A stretch of DNA of 64,000 nucleotides, from NCBI GenBank assembly GCA_050251715.1, contig JBFWMG010000017.1, positions 1-64,000 of the forward strand. Direction: 5' to 3'. The notes beneath the pieces are model-generated. The model was not told the DNA's origin. It searched no databases and worked only from the letters and a program-made list of their open reading frames with translations. The position numbers were made by a program, and so were the translations under genes. Every line of letters starts with the position of its first letter. Position 1 is the stretch's first letter. This stretch comes from JBFWMG01 sp050251715 (GTDB taxonomy: Bacteria > Desulfobacterota > Desulfovibrionia > Desulfovibrionales > Desulfovibrionaceae). Below, one piece after another: positions 44,635 through 53,738 of this stretch.

Positions 44635-45516
44635 ATGCGCGAAGCCCTCTATGCCTACACCGCCGCGCTGGGACGGCAGCTTGGATTTGAAAACCTGGCC
44701 ATTGCCGGCAACCTGCTGGGCAGGACGCTGTGGACCGCCGCGCCGTCGCGCGCCCGGTTGGCCACGGATGCCGTGGCGTTTCATCTGGAAAAGACCCCCG
44801 AGGAAGCGGCGCGCATCGCCAAGGCGAGCTTTTCCCACAATTGCCGCTCCTTTCTGGAAAGCATGCTCACCTCCTCGGTGGACTGGCGATTCGTGCGCGA
44901 CAGGCTGCACATCGTCAATCCCGAAATCCTGCGCGAGGCCGCCCGCGCCCAAGGGCCGACGGTCTTGACCACCGCCCACATGGGGGCATGGGAACTCCTG
45001 ACCGGCATCTTCCACCTGTTCTTCCACCATCCCTACAAGCATGTGGTGGTGCGCACCTTGCCCGACGCCGCACTCAACGCCCTGACCATCCGGCAGCGCA
45101 CGCGGCCCTCGGTGTCCATCATCGAGCACCGGCAGGCGGCGGCCAAGGTGCTGCGCTCTCTCAAGCGCGGCGGCGCCACCGCGTTCCTGGTGGACCACAA
45201 CTGCCGCCATGACGAGGCGGTGTTCCTGCCGTTCTTGCGCAAGACGGCGGCGGTCAATGTTGGCCCCGCGCTCCTGGCGGTGCGTTCCGGCGCGGGCGTG
45301 TGGCCCGCCTTCATGCGGCGCACGGAAGAGGGCGGTTATGTGCTGCAATTCGACGAACCGCTGATGACGGCGGACATTCCCGGCGACTGGCGGGACAAGC
45401 TTGACGTCACGGCCCTGTTCTACACCCAGGCCGTGGAGCGGTGGGTGCGGGCCTGGCCCGAGCAGTGGTTCTGGATGCACAAGCGGTGGAAGACGCGCCC
45501 CAACGGGGAAGCGTGA
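44635..45516 (+). CDS. LpxL/HtrB-like lipid A biosynthesis acyltransferase
   Basis: 293 residues. The acyltransferase block TVLTTAHMGAWELL carries the HxxxxE-type catalytic motif (H-M-G-A-W-E). Later blocks: TAFLVDHNCRHDEAVFLPFL and the C-terminal EQWFWMHKRWKTRP, all typical of LpxL. It transfers a secondary acyl chain to lipid A at the inner membrane. A terminator follows about 100 bases downstream. Confidence 0.9.
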   Translation: MREALYAYTAALGRQLGFENLAIAGNLLGRTLWTAAPSRARLATDAVAFHLEKTPEEAARIAKASFSHNCRSFLESMLTSSVDWRFVRDRLHIVNPEILREAARAQGPTVLTTAHMGAWELLTGIFHLFFHHPYKHVVVRTLPDAALNALTIRQRTRPSVSIIEHRQAAAKVLRSLKRGGATAFLVDHNCRHDEAVFLPFLRKTAAVNVGPALLAVRSGAGVWPAFMRRTEEGGYVLQFDEPLMTADIPGDWRDKLDVTALFYTQAVERWVRAWPEQWFWMHKRWKTRPNGEA

Positions 45517-45612
45517 CCGGGGCTCAAGTGATACGTTAGCTTTTACATTTTTTATTCCAGATGGTTATCTACCCAGCACCCGCCGTTGTTTTCCTTGGCG
45601 GCGTTCCCGATG

Positions 45613-45642
45613 CCCCGGCGTTCATGGCTGGGGTTTGTTTTT
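45613..45642 (+). terminator. Terminator of the msbA-acyltransferase operon
   Basis: CCCCGGC-GTTCAT-GGCTGGGG type stem (one G-U pair) followed by TTTGTTTTTT. Confidence 0.75.
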
Positions 45643-45715
45643 TCCGCAGACCCTGCTATAGCATTCCAACTAGCGCTATTATCCGTTTTTACGCACGCGT
45701 AGCGAGGAGAGGGGC

Positions 45716-48268
45716 ATGATTCCGCGATACATCAAGAAGCTGTTCAAGAAGCTGTCGCAGGGCTGGGTGTTCATTTTCGGCACAGGCATGTGCATCTCCC
45801 TGCTCATGGGCTTTTTCTACGTGGTCCAACCGGAATTCATCAAGGCGCTGGACAACAAGGTCTATGACACCCTGGTGCAGAGCACCTATTCCCACCGCAC
45901 CACGGGCATTCCGGTCATCGTGGACATCGACGAGAAGGCGCTCGCCAAATTCGGCCAGTTTCCCTGGCCCCGCTACCGCGTGGCGCTTTTGCTGGCCAGC
46001 CTGCGCGAATACGGCGCCATGAGCGCCGGACTCGACATCCTGTTCGCCGAACCGGACCGCACCTCGCCCATATCGCTGCAACGGTCGGTCAAGCGCGACC
46101 TGCTCATCGACATCGGCTTTACCGGCATTCCCGCCGCGCTGATGGACAACGACGAGGTGCTGGCGGGGGTGTTGGGCAGCGGGCCGTATGTGCTTGGCTA
46201 CTTCTTCAATTTCGAGCCTGTGGAGATTCCACGTGAAGGCTGCGTGCTGCACACCATGCGCGCCACTGTGCTCAAGGCCAAGGGCACGCCCCCCAATGTG
46301 GAACAAAACCTGTTCGTAGCCACCGAACCGGTGTGCAACCTCCCCATTTTGTCCAAGAATGCCCACTATTCCGGGTTCTACAACACCGACCCGGACCCGG
46401 ACGGCATCGTGCGCCGCACGCCCATGACCATCTACTATGACGGACAATATTATCCGAGCCTTTCGCTGGCCACGCTGATGGAAGGATTCCAGATCAAGCA
46501 GAACGTGTTCAAGTTGAACCAGGAAGGCGCCGAGTCCATGCGCTTCAATCCGTCGGCCAACCCCATGCAGGTGCTGACGGGGTTGTTGCACAACGAGCAT
46601 TTCGTCAAGAATTTCGGCGGATCGGACATCCAGGGCATCCTCGCATCCGGCAAGGTGAAGACCCTGAAGGATCTGTTCGAACAGTTGCGGGACATCCACT
46701 CCCCGGCGGCCAGCGTGGTCCAGTTTCTCATGGGGCAGACCATCATCCCCCTGGACGCCAAGGGCCAGTTGCTCATCAACTGGCGCGGCAGGGGCAAGAC
46801 CTTCGAATACATCTCCGCCGCCGACGTGCTGGAAAAGAAGCTGCCCAAGGACGCCCTGCAAGGCAAGATCGTGTTCATAGGCACCTCGGCGGCGGGCCTC
46901 AAGGATATCCGCGCCACGCCGCTGGACAAGATCTTTCCCGGTGTGGAGGCGCACGCCACGGTTGTGGACAACCTGTTGACCAACGATATCGTGTCGCGCC
47001 CTACCTGGGTGCCGGGGTTCGAGCTCATCATGATCGTCGTGCTGGGCGTGCTGTCCACGTGCAGCCTCACGTGGGCCAAGGCCATCTGGTCGTTGGTGCC
47101 TCTCGTGGGCATTGGTTTCGGCATGTGGTTCGGCGCCGAATGGTTCTTTGCGGACAAGAAGGTATACATCTCGCCGTTCATTCCCATGCTCACGCTGGGC
47201 ACCAACTTCACGGTACTCACGCTGCTCAAGTTCATGCGCGAGGAAGGGCACAAGAAGTTCCTGCACGACACCTTCCAGAGCTACCTGTCTCCGGAACTCA
47301 TTGAGAACATGATTAAAAGCAACGAGATGCCCGAACTGGGCGGCGAGGCGCGCGTCTGTACCGCCTACTTTACCGACATCCAGGGCTTTTCGAGCTTTTC
47401 CGAAATCCTGACCGCGCACCAACTCGTTGAATTGCTGAACGAATACCTGTCCGCCATGACCGACATCCTCATTGGCGACAAGGGCACGCTGGACAAGTAC
47501 GAGGGCGACGCCATCATCGCGTTTTTCGGCGCGCCACTGGACGTGCCCGACCACGCCTTGCGCGCCTGCCGCGTGGCCGTGGCCATGCAGCACACCCTGC
47601 TGGATCTGCGGGCCAAGTGGGCCCAGGAAAAGGTGGATCCCGCCGCGCCCAGCCGCAACACCAAGCATCTGCCGCCCGAACAGTGGGCGCCCGATTCCAA
47701 ATGGCCCAAGCTGGTGCATGAGATGAAGATGCGCATCGGCATCAACAGCGGCGAAATCGTGGTGGGCAACATGGGTTCGTCCATGCGCATGAACTATACG
47801 ATGATGGGCGACTCGGTGAACCTGTCCGCACGCCTGGAGGCCGCGGCCAAGCAGTACGGCGTGTACACCATGATGAGCGACTTCACCATGGAGCTGACGC
47901 TCGAGGGCGATGACGGTGTGGTGCGCAAGATCCGCGACCTTGTGGAAACCCGGTTCCTGGACAACATCCAGGTGGTGGGCAAGGAGGAACCGGTCAAGGT
48001 GTACGAACTGTGCGCGCTCAAGGGCGACCTGACCGAGCAGGAACAAAAACTCTTCGCAATCTTCAACAAGGGCATGGCGCACTATCTGGCCACGGAATGG
48101 GACGAGGCCATGGCCTGTTTCCGCGAGGCCATGCCCCTGGAGCGCGTGCCCGACGGCAAGACCACGCCCAGCGAGGTATTTCTCAAGCGGTGCGAGATGT
48201 TCAAGGAACATCCGCCCGTGGAACCCGGCAAGACCTGGGACGGCGTGTTCCGCCTGACCAAGAAGTAG
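45716..48268 (+). CDS. CHASE2-domain class III adenylate cyclase
   Basis: 850 residues. One N-terminal helix (VFIFGTGMCISLLMGFFYVV) is followed by a large periplasmic CHASE2 sensor domain (about 45-420), three membrane helices (about 425-505) and a class III cyclase domain (about 540-740). The latter has metal-binding Asp in AYFTDIQGFSSF, the DKYEGDAIIAFFGAP block, and NYTMMGDSVNLSARLEAAA. The Lys in DKYEGD and the metal Asp residues suggest an active adenylate cyclase. Ligands of CHASE2 are unknown. ATG 45716 follows GGAGAGG. It is monocistronic, with a terminator at 48294. Confidence 0.93.
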   Translation: MIPRYIKKLFKKLSQGWVFIFGTGMCISLLMGFFYVVQPEFIKALDNKVYDTLVQSTYSHRTTGIPVIVDIDEKALAKFGQFPWPRYRVALLLASLREYGAMSAGLDILFAEPDRTSPISLQRSVKRDLLIDIGFTGIPAALMDNDEVLAGVLGSGPYVLGYFFNFEPVEIPREGCVLHTMRATVLKAKGTPPNVEQNLFVATEPVCNLPILSKNAHYSGFYNTDPDPDGIVRRTPMTIYYDGQYYPSLSLATLMEGFQIKQNVFKLNQEGAESMRFNPSANPMQVLTGLLHNEHFVKNFGGSDIQGILASGKVKTLKDLFEQLRDIHSPAASVVQFLMGQTIIPLDAKGQLLINWRGRGKTFEYISAADVLEKKLPKDALQGKIVFIGTSAAGLKDIRATPLDKIFPGVEAHATVVDNLLTNDIVSRPTWVPGFELIMIVVLGVLSTCSLTWAKAIWSLVPLVGIGFGMWFGAEWFFADKKVYISPFIPMLTLGTNFTVLTLLKFMREEGHKKFLHDTFQSYLSPELIENMIKSNEMPELGGEARVCTAYFTDIQGFSSFSEILTAHQLVELLNEYLSAMTDILIGDKGTLDKYEGDAIIAFFGAPLDVPDHALRACRVAVAMQHTLLDLRAKWAQEKVDPAAPSRNTKHLPPEQWAPDSKWPKLVHEMKMRIGINSGEIVVGNMGSSMRMNYTMMGDSVNLSARLEAAAKQYGVYTMMSDFTMELTLEGDDGVVRKIRDLVETRFLDNIQVVGKEEPVKVYELCALKGDLTEQEQKLFAIFNKGMAHYLATEWDEAMACFREAMPLERVPDGKTTPSEVFLKRCEMFKEHPPVEPGKTWDGVFRLTKK

Positions 48269-48293
48269 GGCAGGGCGCCCCATGCGAAAAAAG

Positions 48294-48324
48294 GGGCCGA
48301 CGCCGTAACGCGTCGGCCCTTTTT
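48294..48324 (+). terminator. Terminator of the adenylate cyclase gene
   Basis: Perfect 10-bp stem GGGCCGACGC / GCGTCGGCCC with a 6-nt loop, followed by TTTTT; A-run upstream. Confidence 0.92.
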
Positions 48325-48339
48325 CTTGTTCTTCACGCC

Positions 48340-48447
48340 AGTGTCGCGTCCTCAAAATGAGTGGATACGAATTTTGAGGATAATAAAATAAAATATATTA
48401 TTTTTTCCTTGAAAAACATTGCCATGTTTTTCAAGGACGCGACACTA
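48340..48447. repeat. Structured AT-rich element with 13-bp terminal inverted repeats
   Basis: The ends AGTGTCGCGTCCT (48340-48352) and its exact complement (48434-48446) enclose two hairpins: CCTCAAAAT/ATTTTGAGG (48350-48379) and a 13-bp CCTTGAAAAACAT/ATGTTTTTCAAGG (48407-48436), separated by a 27-base A/T-only tract. The fold is a three-way junction. Its right end supplies the TAG stop codon of the MFS gene (48445-48447) and a CTAG. The size is nearly the same as the 106-bp repeats, but the sequence differs. It is probably a MITE/REP-like element; no second copy is seen in this window. Confidence 0.8.
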
Positions 48448-49650
48448 GGCGGTGTTCCCGCGCCACGGGGCCAACACCAGCACGGCCAGAAGGGCGGCCA
48501 GGGCCATGCCCCCGCCAAAGCGGAAGGGGGCGGCCGAGCCCAGCCAATCCCATAGCCATCCGGCGGCAAGACTGCCCGCCATGGTCATGATCCCCACACA
48601 CATCTGGAAGAATCCGATAGCCGTTCCCCGCCGCTCCGGGGGCGCCTGCATGGCAATGAGCGCCTTGCCCACGCCCTCGGTCAGGCCCATGTACACGCCA
48701 TAGACAGGAAAGAGCCACCAGATGCCGCCAGCCCCGACAGAGGCAAAGCCGAGGTAGGTGCCGGCGTACAGCCCCCAACCGGCGAGCATCATGCGCCAGC
48801 GGCCGCACCGGTCGCTGAGCGCCCCCAGGGGATAGGCGGACGCGGCGTAGGTCAGGTTGAAAAGGACGTAGGCCAGCACCACGCCCGAATCGCTCAGGCC
48901 AAGGTTCTTGGCCCGCAGGAGCAGGAAAGCGTCGCTGGAGTTGGCAAAGGCGAAAAGAGCCATCGGAACAAGCGTGCGCCAATAGCGTGGCGGCAACCCT
49001 TGGTATGCCAGGCGCAGTGGCGGACGCGCCCGGCCCCGCTCCGGGAGGCGGACCTCGCGCAGGCGGAAGGTCAATCCCACGGCCACAGCGCCGGGAAGGG
49101 CGGCCAGGAGGAAGATGGTACGATAGCTCGCGGGCAGATAATGCAGGAGGAGCAGGGCGGCCAACGCGCCCAGAATGGCCCCCGTGGTGTCCATCATGCG
49201 ATGGAAACCATAGGCTCTGCCCGCCATGCGGCAGTCTACGGCGTCGGCGACAAGGGCATCCCTGGCCGTGGTGCGCAGGCCTTTCCCCAGCCGGTCCACG
49301 CATCGGGCAACAAAGACCAGGGGCCAGGCAAAGGCCAGGGCCAGCAGGGGTTTTGACAGGACTCCAAGACCGTATCCGGCCTTGATATAAGGGATTCTTC
49401 GGCCATTTCTGTCTGAGGACAGGCCGGATAGCCCTTTCATGATGTTGACGACGGCCTCGGCCACACCCTCAATAGCGCCAAGGGCCGTTGCTGGCGCGCC
49501 CAACGACGCCACGAGAAAAAGCGGGACAACGGGATAGACCATCTCCGAGGCGATGTCCGTGAAAAAGCTGATCCATCCGAGTTGCTTGACGGATTCCGGC
49601 AGCGATGCGCCCGTGCCGCCTTGGGCGGTGGCCGTATCCTTGGTGTCCAT
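48445..49650 (-). CDS. Major facilitator superfamily transporter
   Basis: 401 residues from ATG 49650, about 12 membrane helices. Features: LGWISFFTDIASEMVYPVVPLFL at the start, the loop 2-3 motif GLSSDRNGRRIPYIKAGYGLG, DRLGKGLRTTARDALVAD and GALSDRCGRWRMMLAGWGLY. The VDRLGKGLRTxARD segment recalls a subgroup of MFS proteins of unknown substrate. The last codon runs straight into the structured element at 48340-48447. The ribosome site is weak. Confidence 0.87.
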   Translation of the reverse strand: MDTKDTATAQGGTGASLPESVKQLGWISFFTDIASEMVYPVVPLFLVASLGAPATALGAIEGVAEAVVNIMKGLSGLSSDRNGRRIPYIKAGYGLGVLSKPLLALAFAWPLVFVARCVDRLGKGLRTTARDALVADAVDCRMAGRAYGFHRMMDTTGAILGALAALLLLHYLPASYRTIFLLAALPGAVAVGLTFRLREVRLPERGRARPPLRLAYQGLPPRYWRTLVPMALFAFANSSDAFLLLRAKNLGLSDSGVVLAYVLFNLTYAASAYPLGALSDRCGRWRMMLAGWGLYAGTYLGFASVGAGGIWWLFPVYGVYMGLTEGVGKALIAMQAPPERRGTAIGFFQMCVGIMTMAGSLAAGWLWDWLGSAAPFRFGGGMALAALLAVLVLAPWRGNTA

Positions 49651-51568
49651 TTCTGTGAATCCAGTCCCTGTGGAGGCTTGAAGGTGCGGCGAGCCAGGCA
49701 ATGGTGCCCATCCGGTGCGTACGCCAGGAGCCTGAAGAAAGTAAACACGGCCTGATCGGGTACGGCAACCGGAATGCCACGGCCTTCTCGTTGCGATAGC
49801 GCCGGATCACGCATGGGCCTGGACCGGACAGGGATCAACGGGAGCGCACAGCGTACCGCAAACGCCGTGTCAGCCGATCTGAGCCTTTTTTCGGCATGGT
49901 TGTGGGCTCGGAGTCGGATGAGGGCGAAACACAGCGCAGGAGGTCATTGTGAGCGTTTTTTTTTGAGGACTGCTTCGCCTGGAAGCAACCGGCCCAAGGC
50001 GTTTCGGGAGGGACAATTCTTTCCGGACGAGGCGGGCGGACATGTAACGCAGCATTGCAAGACCATTTGCAAGACTATTTGCAAGATCAGCATGTTACCT
50101 TATTTTAAAGTTAACATAATTTACATTATGAGACACAAGGTCCGGGGGGGTGGCGCACGGCTGCGGCCGTGTTTGGGCGCGTTTGTGAATTCCTTTAAAC
50201 ATGGATTCTGGGGGCCGATCGCACGTTTTTTGATGTGGCGGTCAAGGATGCCCTTTGAACGGCGTTCCGAGCGCGTGTATCGCCGTTGCCCTTTGGCTGG
50301 TTGCTGCCGATTCCTTTGGCCGGTTGCTTCCGGTTGGATTCTGGCTTGTGCGCTCCTGGGCCTCCCGCCACATCCGCGCTTCGTTGCATCCGGCGTGTCC
50401 GCCGCATCCGCCTTTTGGCGTGCGTTCGTTCCGCGTCGTGAGGCCAGTGTGTACGAACCACCTTCCGTGCTGGGACGCGCTGACGAATGTGACAGTTCCC
50501 TGGGAATTGCTGAATATCTGAGTTGGCTTACTATTTGATGATTATTGTCGCTTAATTACATATCGCGCCGTATTGAGTCCACACTGGTACGGCATTCCAT
50601 TGCCCGGCGTTGGTCTGGGCCACTCGGTTGCCGTGCCACTTGGTTGCGCTATGCTGTATTTTCGTTGGACAAATGGTGAGCACGTAGGCCTCATGATAGG
50701 CCTCTCGGGGCATTGATCCCGCGTTGTTCAGGAGCACGGGTCGGCTCCACTGCGTTGAATGCGTGTGGAATGATTGGATATCGGCGTGGCCACCGCATCC
50801 CGTCGTCTCGCCCAACCGGCGATGCCGAACCAGACCATCACCATCCCATCAACGCTAGCGCAAGGATGGCGCAACGTCCTGGCCGCGCGGCTGGAGTCTA
50901 GAAAAAATCTAGAAAAAGTCCTATGACAACGGATGGTTACGCGTGATGCTGTGCGTCGTGAAACGCCCATGACCGGGTGGATATGTCATGGTATGTCATA
51001 TACGGCAGAACACCGCCCGCCCTTCAAGTCGCCCAAATACCAAGCAGCGAAGAACACCCACGCCACTGCGGCACACAACTAACCATAGCAACAGGGAAAT
51101 GAGCACCCTGCCCGCCCCTCCGGCATCCCGCCGCCGCATCCTGTTCCGGAAACACGGCGCCACACAGGCGGGACTGGCCACAGGCCAGCCATCCGTCCAA
51201 AGAAACGGCATGCCCGCGCCCTGCTCTTCAGACTTTGCAAAAGGGGGATGTCGGCGACGCGGCGTGCGTCCTTGCGGGAACCCCGAACGCATGCCCGAGC
51301 GCACGCCCCTGCGCACGCCCGTAAGGTCGCCCTTATCTACGGCTGGCTTGGTTCATGAGAATGGTGGGAGGAACGTATGACAGCGGGACATCATGGCCTT
51401 GCCCAGCCGCGACAAGACCGCAGGGCAGGGCAACAATATGTTCAGGCCTCGTACCATGCGGATAGGAATACCGGAGAATTCCAGCGGCCCGCATCATGCG
51501 AGCCGCACAACCCGTACAGAAAACGCCTCCCCCGGTCCGCCGCACGCAACGGCGCTGGCAAGAGTCCG
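49651..51568. other. Gene-poor region of about 1.9 kb
   Basis: Several frames are open here (for example plus 49774-50538), but their translations look like random GC-rich sequence and none has a good start site. The region holds three 12-bp tandem repeats at 50055-50090, a dyad CATAAT-TTAC-ATTATG near 50116, an imperfect 23-bp direct duplication at 50290-50335, and a duplicated TCTAGAAAAA near 50886. Base composition is mixed, with AT-rich patches. It could be decayed or foreign DNA, but no transposase, integrase or phage remnant is recognised. Confidence 0.45.
50055..50090. repeat. Three tandem 12-bp direct repeats
   Basis: TTGCAAGACCAT, TTGCAAGACTAT and TTGCAAGATCAG follow each other without spacing. 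An AT-rich stretch with a 6-bp dyad lies 25 bases to the right. Phased short repeats of this kind often bind a protein cooperatively. Confidence 0.6.
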
Positions 51569-51850
51569 CTATCCGTCAATTTCCTTGGCTTCGCCCTGCT
51601 TTTCAACCTGCGCCAGATACTTTTCACGGCAATCATAGCTGCAAAAATGCAACACCTTGTCGCCGTTGCGCACCCGGATGTCGCTGTCCTTGGACACGAA
51701 CGCGCCGCACACCGGATCCTTGACCATCTCGCCCGTGGCGACCTTTTGCGACACGTCCGCCTTTTTCTCTTCGGTCTTCTTGCGGCGGTCGGTGGACAGC
51801 ATCTTGATGAGCAGGTAGCCGGCGACAATGAGGATGACCCATTTAATCAT
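51569..51850 (-). CDS. Small membrane protein with a YHS/TRASH-like metal-binding domain
   Basis: 93 residues. One N-terminal helix (IKWVILIVAGYLLIKML), a Lys/Arg/Glu linker, then a YHS-like domain: MVKDPVCGAFV followed by VLHFCSYDCREKYL. The three Cys (CG, FC, DC) suit a TRASH/YHS zinc or copper site. The role is unknown; such proteins may sense or carry metal at the membrane. It lies 17 bases downstream of folK on the same strand. Confidence 0.75.
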   Translation of the reverse strand: MIKWVILIVAGYLLIKMLSTDRRKKTEEKKADVSQKVATGEMVKDPVCGAFVSKDSDIRVRNGDKVLHFCSYDCREKYLAQVEKQGEAKEIDG

Positions 51851-51867
51851 ACTGATATCCTTTGCGG

Positions 51868-52398
51868 TTAGTCTTGACGGATGACCTGGCCGTCGCGGAC
51901 GTGCGTCAGCCGCGCCAAGGCCTGGGCAACGGTTTCGCCGTCGCCAATGGTTAGATCCGGCGCAATGTCGTGCAGCGGCACCAGGACAAAGGCCCGCTCA
52001 CGCATGCGCGGGTGCGGCAGCGTCACGGCAGGCGTGTGTATCTCTACACCGTCCATGAAAAGAAGATCAAGGTCAATGATGCGCGGCCCGAACCGGGGGG
52101 TGGCCTGGCGCACGGCACTGGTGCGGCCCATGCGCGACTCGATGGCCAGCAATTCCTCCATCAGGCATTCCGGCGCGTCGCGCCACCATGGCTCGCAATC
52201 CAGCCGCGCCACCTGGTTGCAAAACCAGGGCTGGTCCTTCAAACCCTGCGGCTCGGTGTGGTACACGGGTGATACCGCGCCCAACGTACATCCGGTGATC
52301 GCGCCCAGAAGCTCCAGAGCCCTGGCGAGGTTCTCCTCGGCAGAGCCCTGGTTGGATCCAAGTCCGATAAAGGCGCTTACAGCTTGGCGATGCGTGAT
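51868..52398 (-). CDS. folK: 2-amino-4-hydroxy-6-hydroxymethyldihydropteridine pyrophosphokinase (HPPK), unusual start
   Basis: The HPPK motifs are intact: AFIGLGSNQGSAEENLARALELL, VSPVYHTEPQG, DQPWFCNQVARL and RFGPRIIDLDLLFMDG. It makes the pyrophosphate donor for folate synthesis. The frame opens after an upstream TGA, and there is no ATG, GTG or TTG before the conserved N-terminus. The best candidate is ATC at 52398, four bases after AGGAGG, giving ITHRQAVSAFIGLGSN and 176 residues. Starting at the first in-frame GTG or TTG would delete the glycine-rich N-terminal strand. It overlaps the end of the aminotransferase gene by 22 bases, so coupled initiation at a rare codon is possible; a sequencing error is the alternative. 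Confidence 0.85.
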   Translation of the reverse strand: MTHRQAVSAFIGLGSNQGSAEENLARALELLGAITGCTLGAVSPVYHTEPQGLKDQPWFCNQVARLDCEPWWRDAPECLMEELLAIESRMGRTSAVRQATPRFGPRIIDLDLLFMDGVEIHTPAVTLPHPRMRERAFVLVPLHDIAPDLTIGDGETVAQALARLTHVRDGQVIRQD

Positions 52399-53546
52399 AC
52401 CGCCTCCTCAAGCCGCGCTTCGGGCACGGTGAGCGAAATCCGGAAATACCCTTCGCCCGGCGCGCCAAAACCGTTGCCGGGCGTGACCACCACGCCGGTC
52501 TCCTGGATCAGCTTGGTCACGAATTCCTGCGAGGACTTGAAACCGTGCGGGATGTGCGACCAGATGTAGAACGTGGCGTCCGGCGCCTTGCACGCCACGC
52601 CGATCTTGCACAGGGCGTCCACCACCACGTCGCGGCGCTTGCGGTAGATCCCGCGCAGCTCGGCCACGGCCGGGCCGCCGTTGCGCATGGCCACGATCGC
52701 GGCCTCCTGCACGGCCTGGAACGCGCCGGAATCCACGTTTTCCTTGATCTTGCCCAGACCCGCCACCAGTTCCGCGTTGCCTGCGGCCATGCCGATGCGC
52801 CAGCCGCACATGTTGAAGGTCTTGGACAGCGAATGGAACTCGATGGCCACGTCCTTGGCTCCGGGAACCTCCAGAATGGACATGGGTTTGTTGTTCTCGT
52901 CAAAGTAGATTTCCGTATAGGCCGCGTCGTGCAGCACAATGACGCCGAACTCGCGCGCCTTGGCCACCAGCTTTTCATAGAACGCCCGGTCGGCCATGGC
53001 CGCCGTGGGGTTGTTCGGATAGTTGGTGAAGATCATCTTGGCGCGCCGCCAGCTGTCATCGCTGATGGCGTCCAGATCGGGCAGGAAATTGTTGTCCTCG
53101 GTGAGCGGCACATATTCCACCTCGCCGCCCGCAAAGGAGGTGGCGACCTGATACACGGGATAGTTGGGCGTGCACACCAGCGCCAAGTCGCCGGGGTTGA
53201 TGAACGCCAGCGGGAAGTGGGCGATGCCCTCCTTGGAGCCGATCAGCGTCAGCACCTCGGTCTTGGCGTCCAAATCAACGCCAAAACGCGCCTTGTACCA
53301 ATCGGCCACCGCCTGGCGGTAGCTCAACATGCCCACATAGGAAGGATACATATGGTTGGCGCGTTTGCGCGCCGCCGACGCCAGGGCGTCTATGATCAAG
53401 TCCGGGGTCGGCAGTTCGGGATCGCCGATGCCGAGGCTGATGATGTCCACGCCGCGTGCCGCGACTTCGGCCTTGACCCGGTCGATGCCTGCGAAAAGGT
53501 ACGGCGGCAGGACCGCGAGACGATTGGCGAGGGGAAACTTGGACAT
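52377..53546 (-). CDS. dapL: LL-diaminopimelate aminotransferase
   Basis: 389 residues from ATG 53546. It is a class I/II PLP aminotransferase with LGIGDPELPTPDLIIDAL, IFTNYPNNPTAAM, VIVLHDAAYTEIYFDE and the PLP lysine in HSLSKTFNMCGWRIG. The LGIGDPELPTP and YPSYVGM-type blocks match the DapL branch, which turns tetrahydrodipicolinate directly into LL-diaminopimelate for lysine and cell wall. AGAGAGA precedes the start. The closest alternative is another class I aminotransferase. Confidence 0.88.
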   Translation of the reverse strand: MSKFPLANRLAVLPPYLFAGIDRVKAEVAARGVDIISLGIGDPELPTPDLIIDALASAARKRANHMYPSYVGMLSYRQAVADWYKARFGVDLDAKTEVLTLIGSKEGIAHFPLAFINPGDLALVCTPNYPVYQVATSFAGGEVEYVPLTEDNNFLPDLDAISDDSWRRAKMIFTNYPNNPTAAMADRAFYEKLVAKAREFGVIVLHDAAYTEIYFDENNKPMSILEVPGAKDVAIEFHSLSKTFNMCGWRIGMAAGNAELVAGLGKIKENVDSGAFQAVQEAAIVAMRNGGPAVAELRGIYRKRRDVVVDALCKIGVACKAPDATFYIWSHIPHGFKSSQEFVTKLIQETGVVVTPGNGFGAPGEGYFRISLTVPEARLEEAVSRIAKL

Positions 53547-53738
53547 GGTGTCTCTCTCTTGGCGCTTGGGTTGAAGGTGAAGCGGAACAGCGCAAGCCGT
53601 TGTTCCTTGCAAAGCGCACACATTTAATTGTCTCGTCCCTTGCTGTCAAATGCCATCCGATCCGCCCCGCGCGTGCGCGCCGCAATGGGACGGCGCGCCC
53701 GCCTTGTCTGCCGTGCGCAAGGAGTGTAGCATCCCACC

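Noticed and set aside
45689..48355. 888-residue minus-strand frame
   Set aside because: Antisense to the CHASE2 cyclase; low-complexity His/Gly/Val-rich translation typical of GC-rich complementary frames.
49774..50538. 254-residue plus-strand frame in the gene-poor region
   Set aside because: No domain, no ribosome site, random-looking composition, and it spans the 12-bp repeats.
50996..51316. 106-residue minus-strand frame as a small gene
   Set aside because: No ribosome site, Arg/Gly-rich translation and no recognisable domain; not enough support to call.
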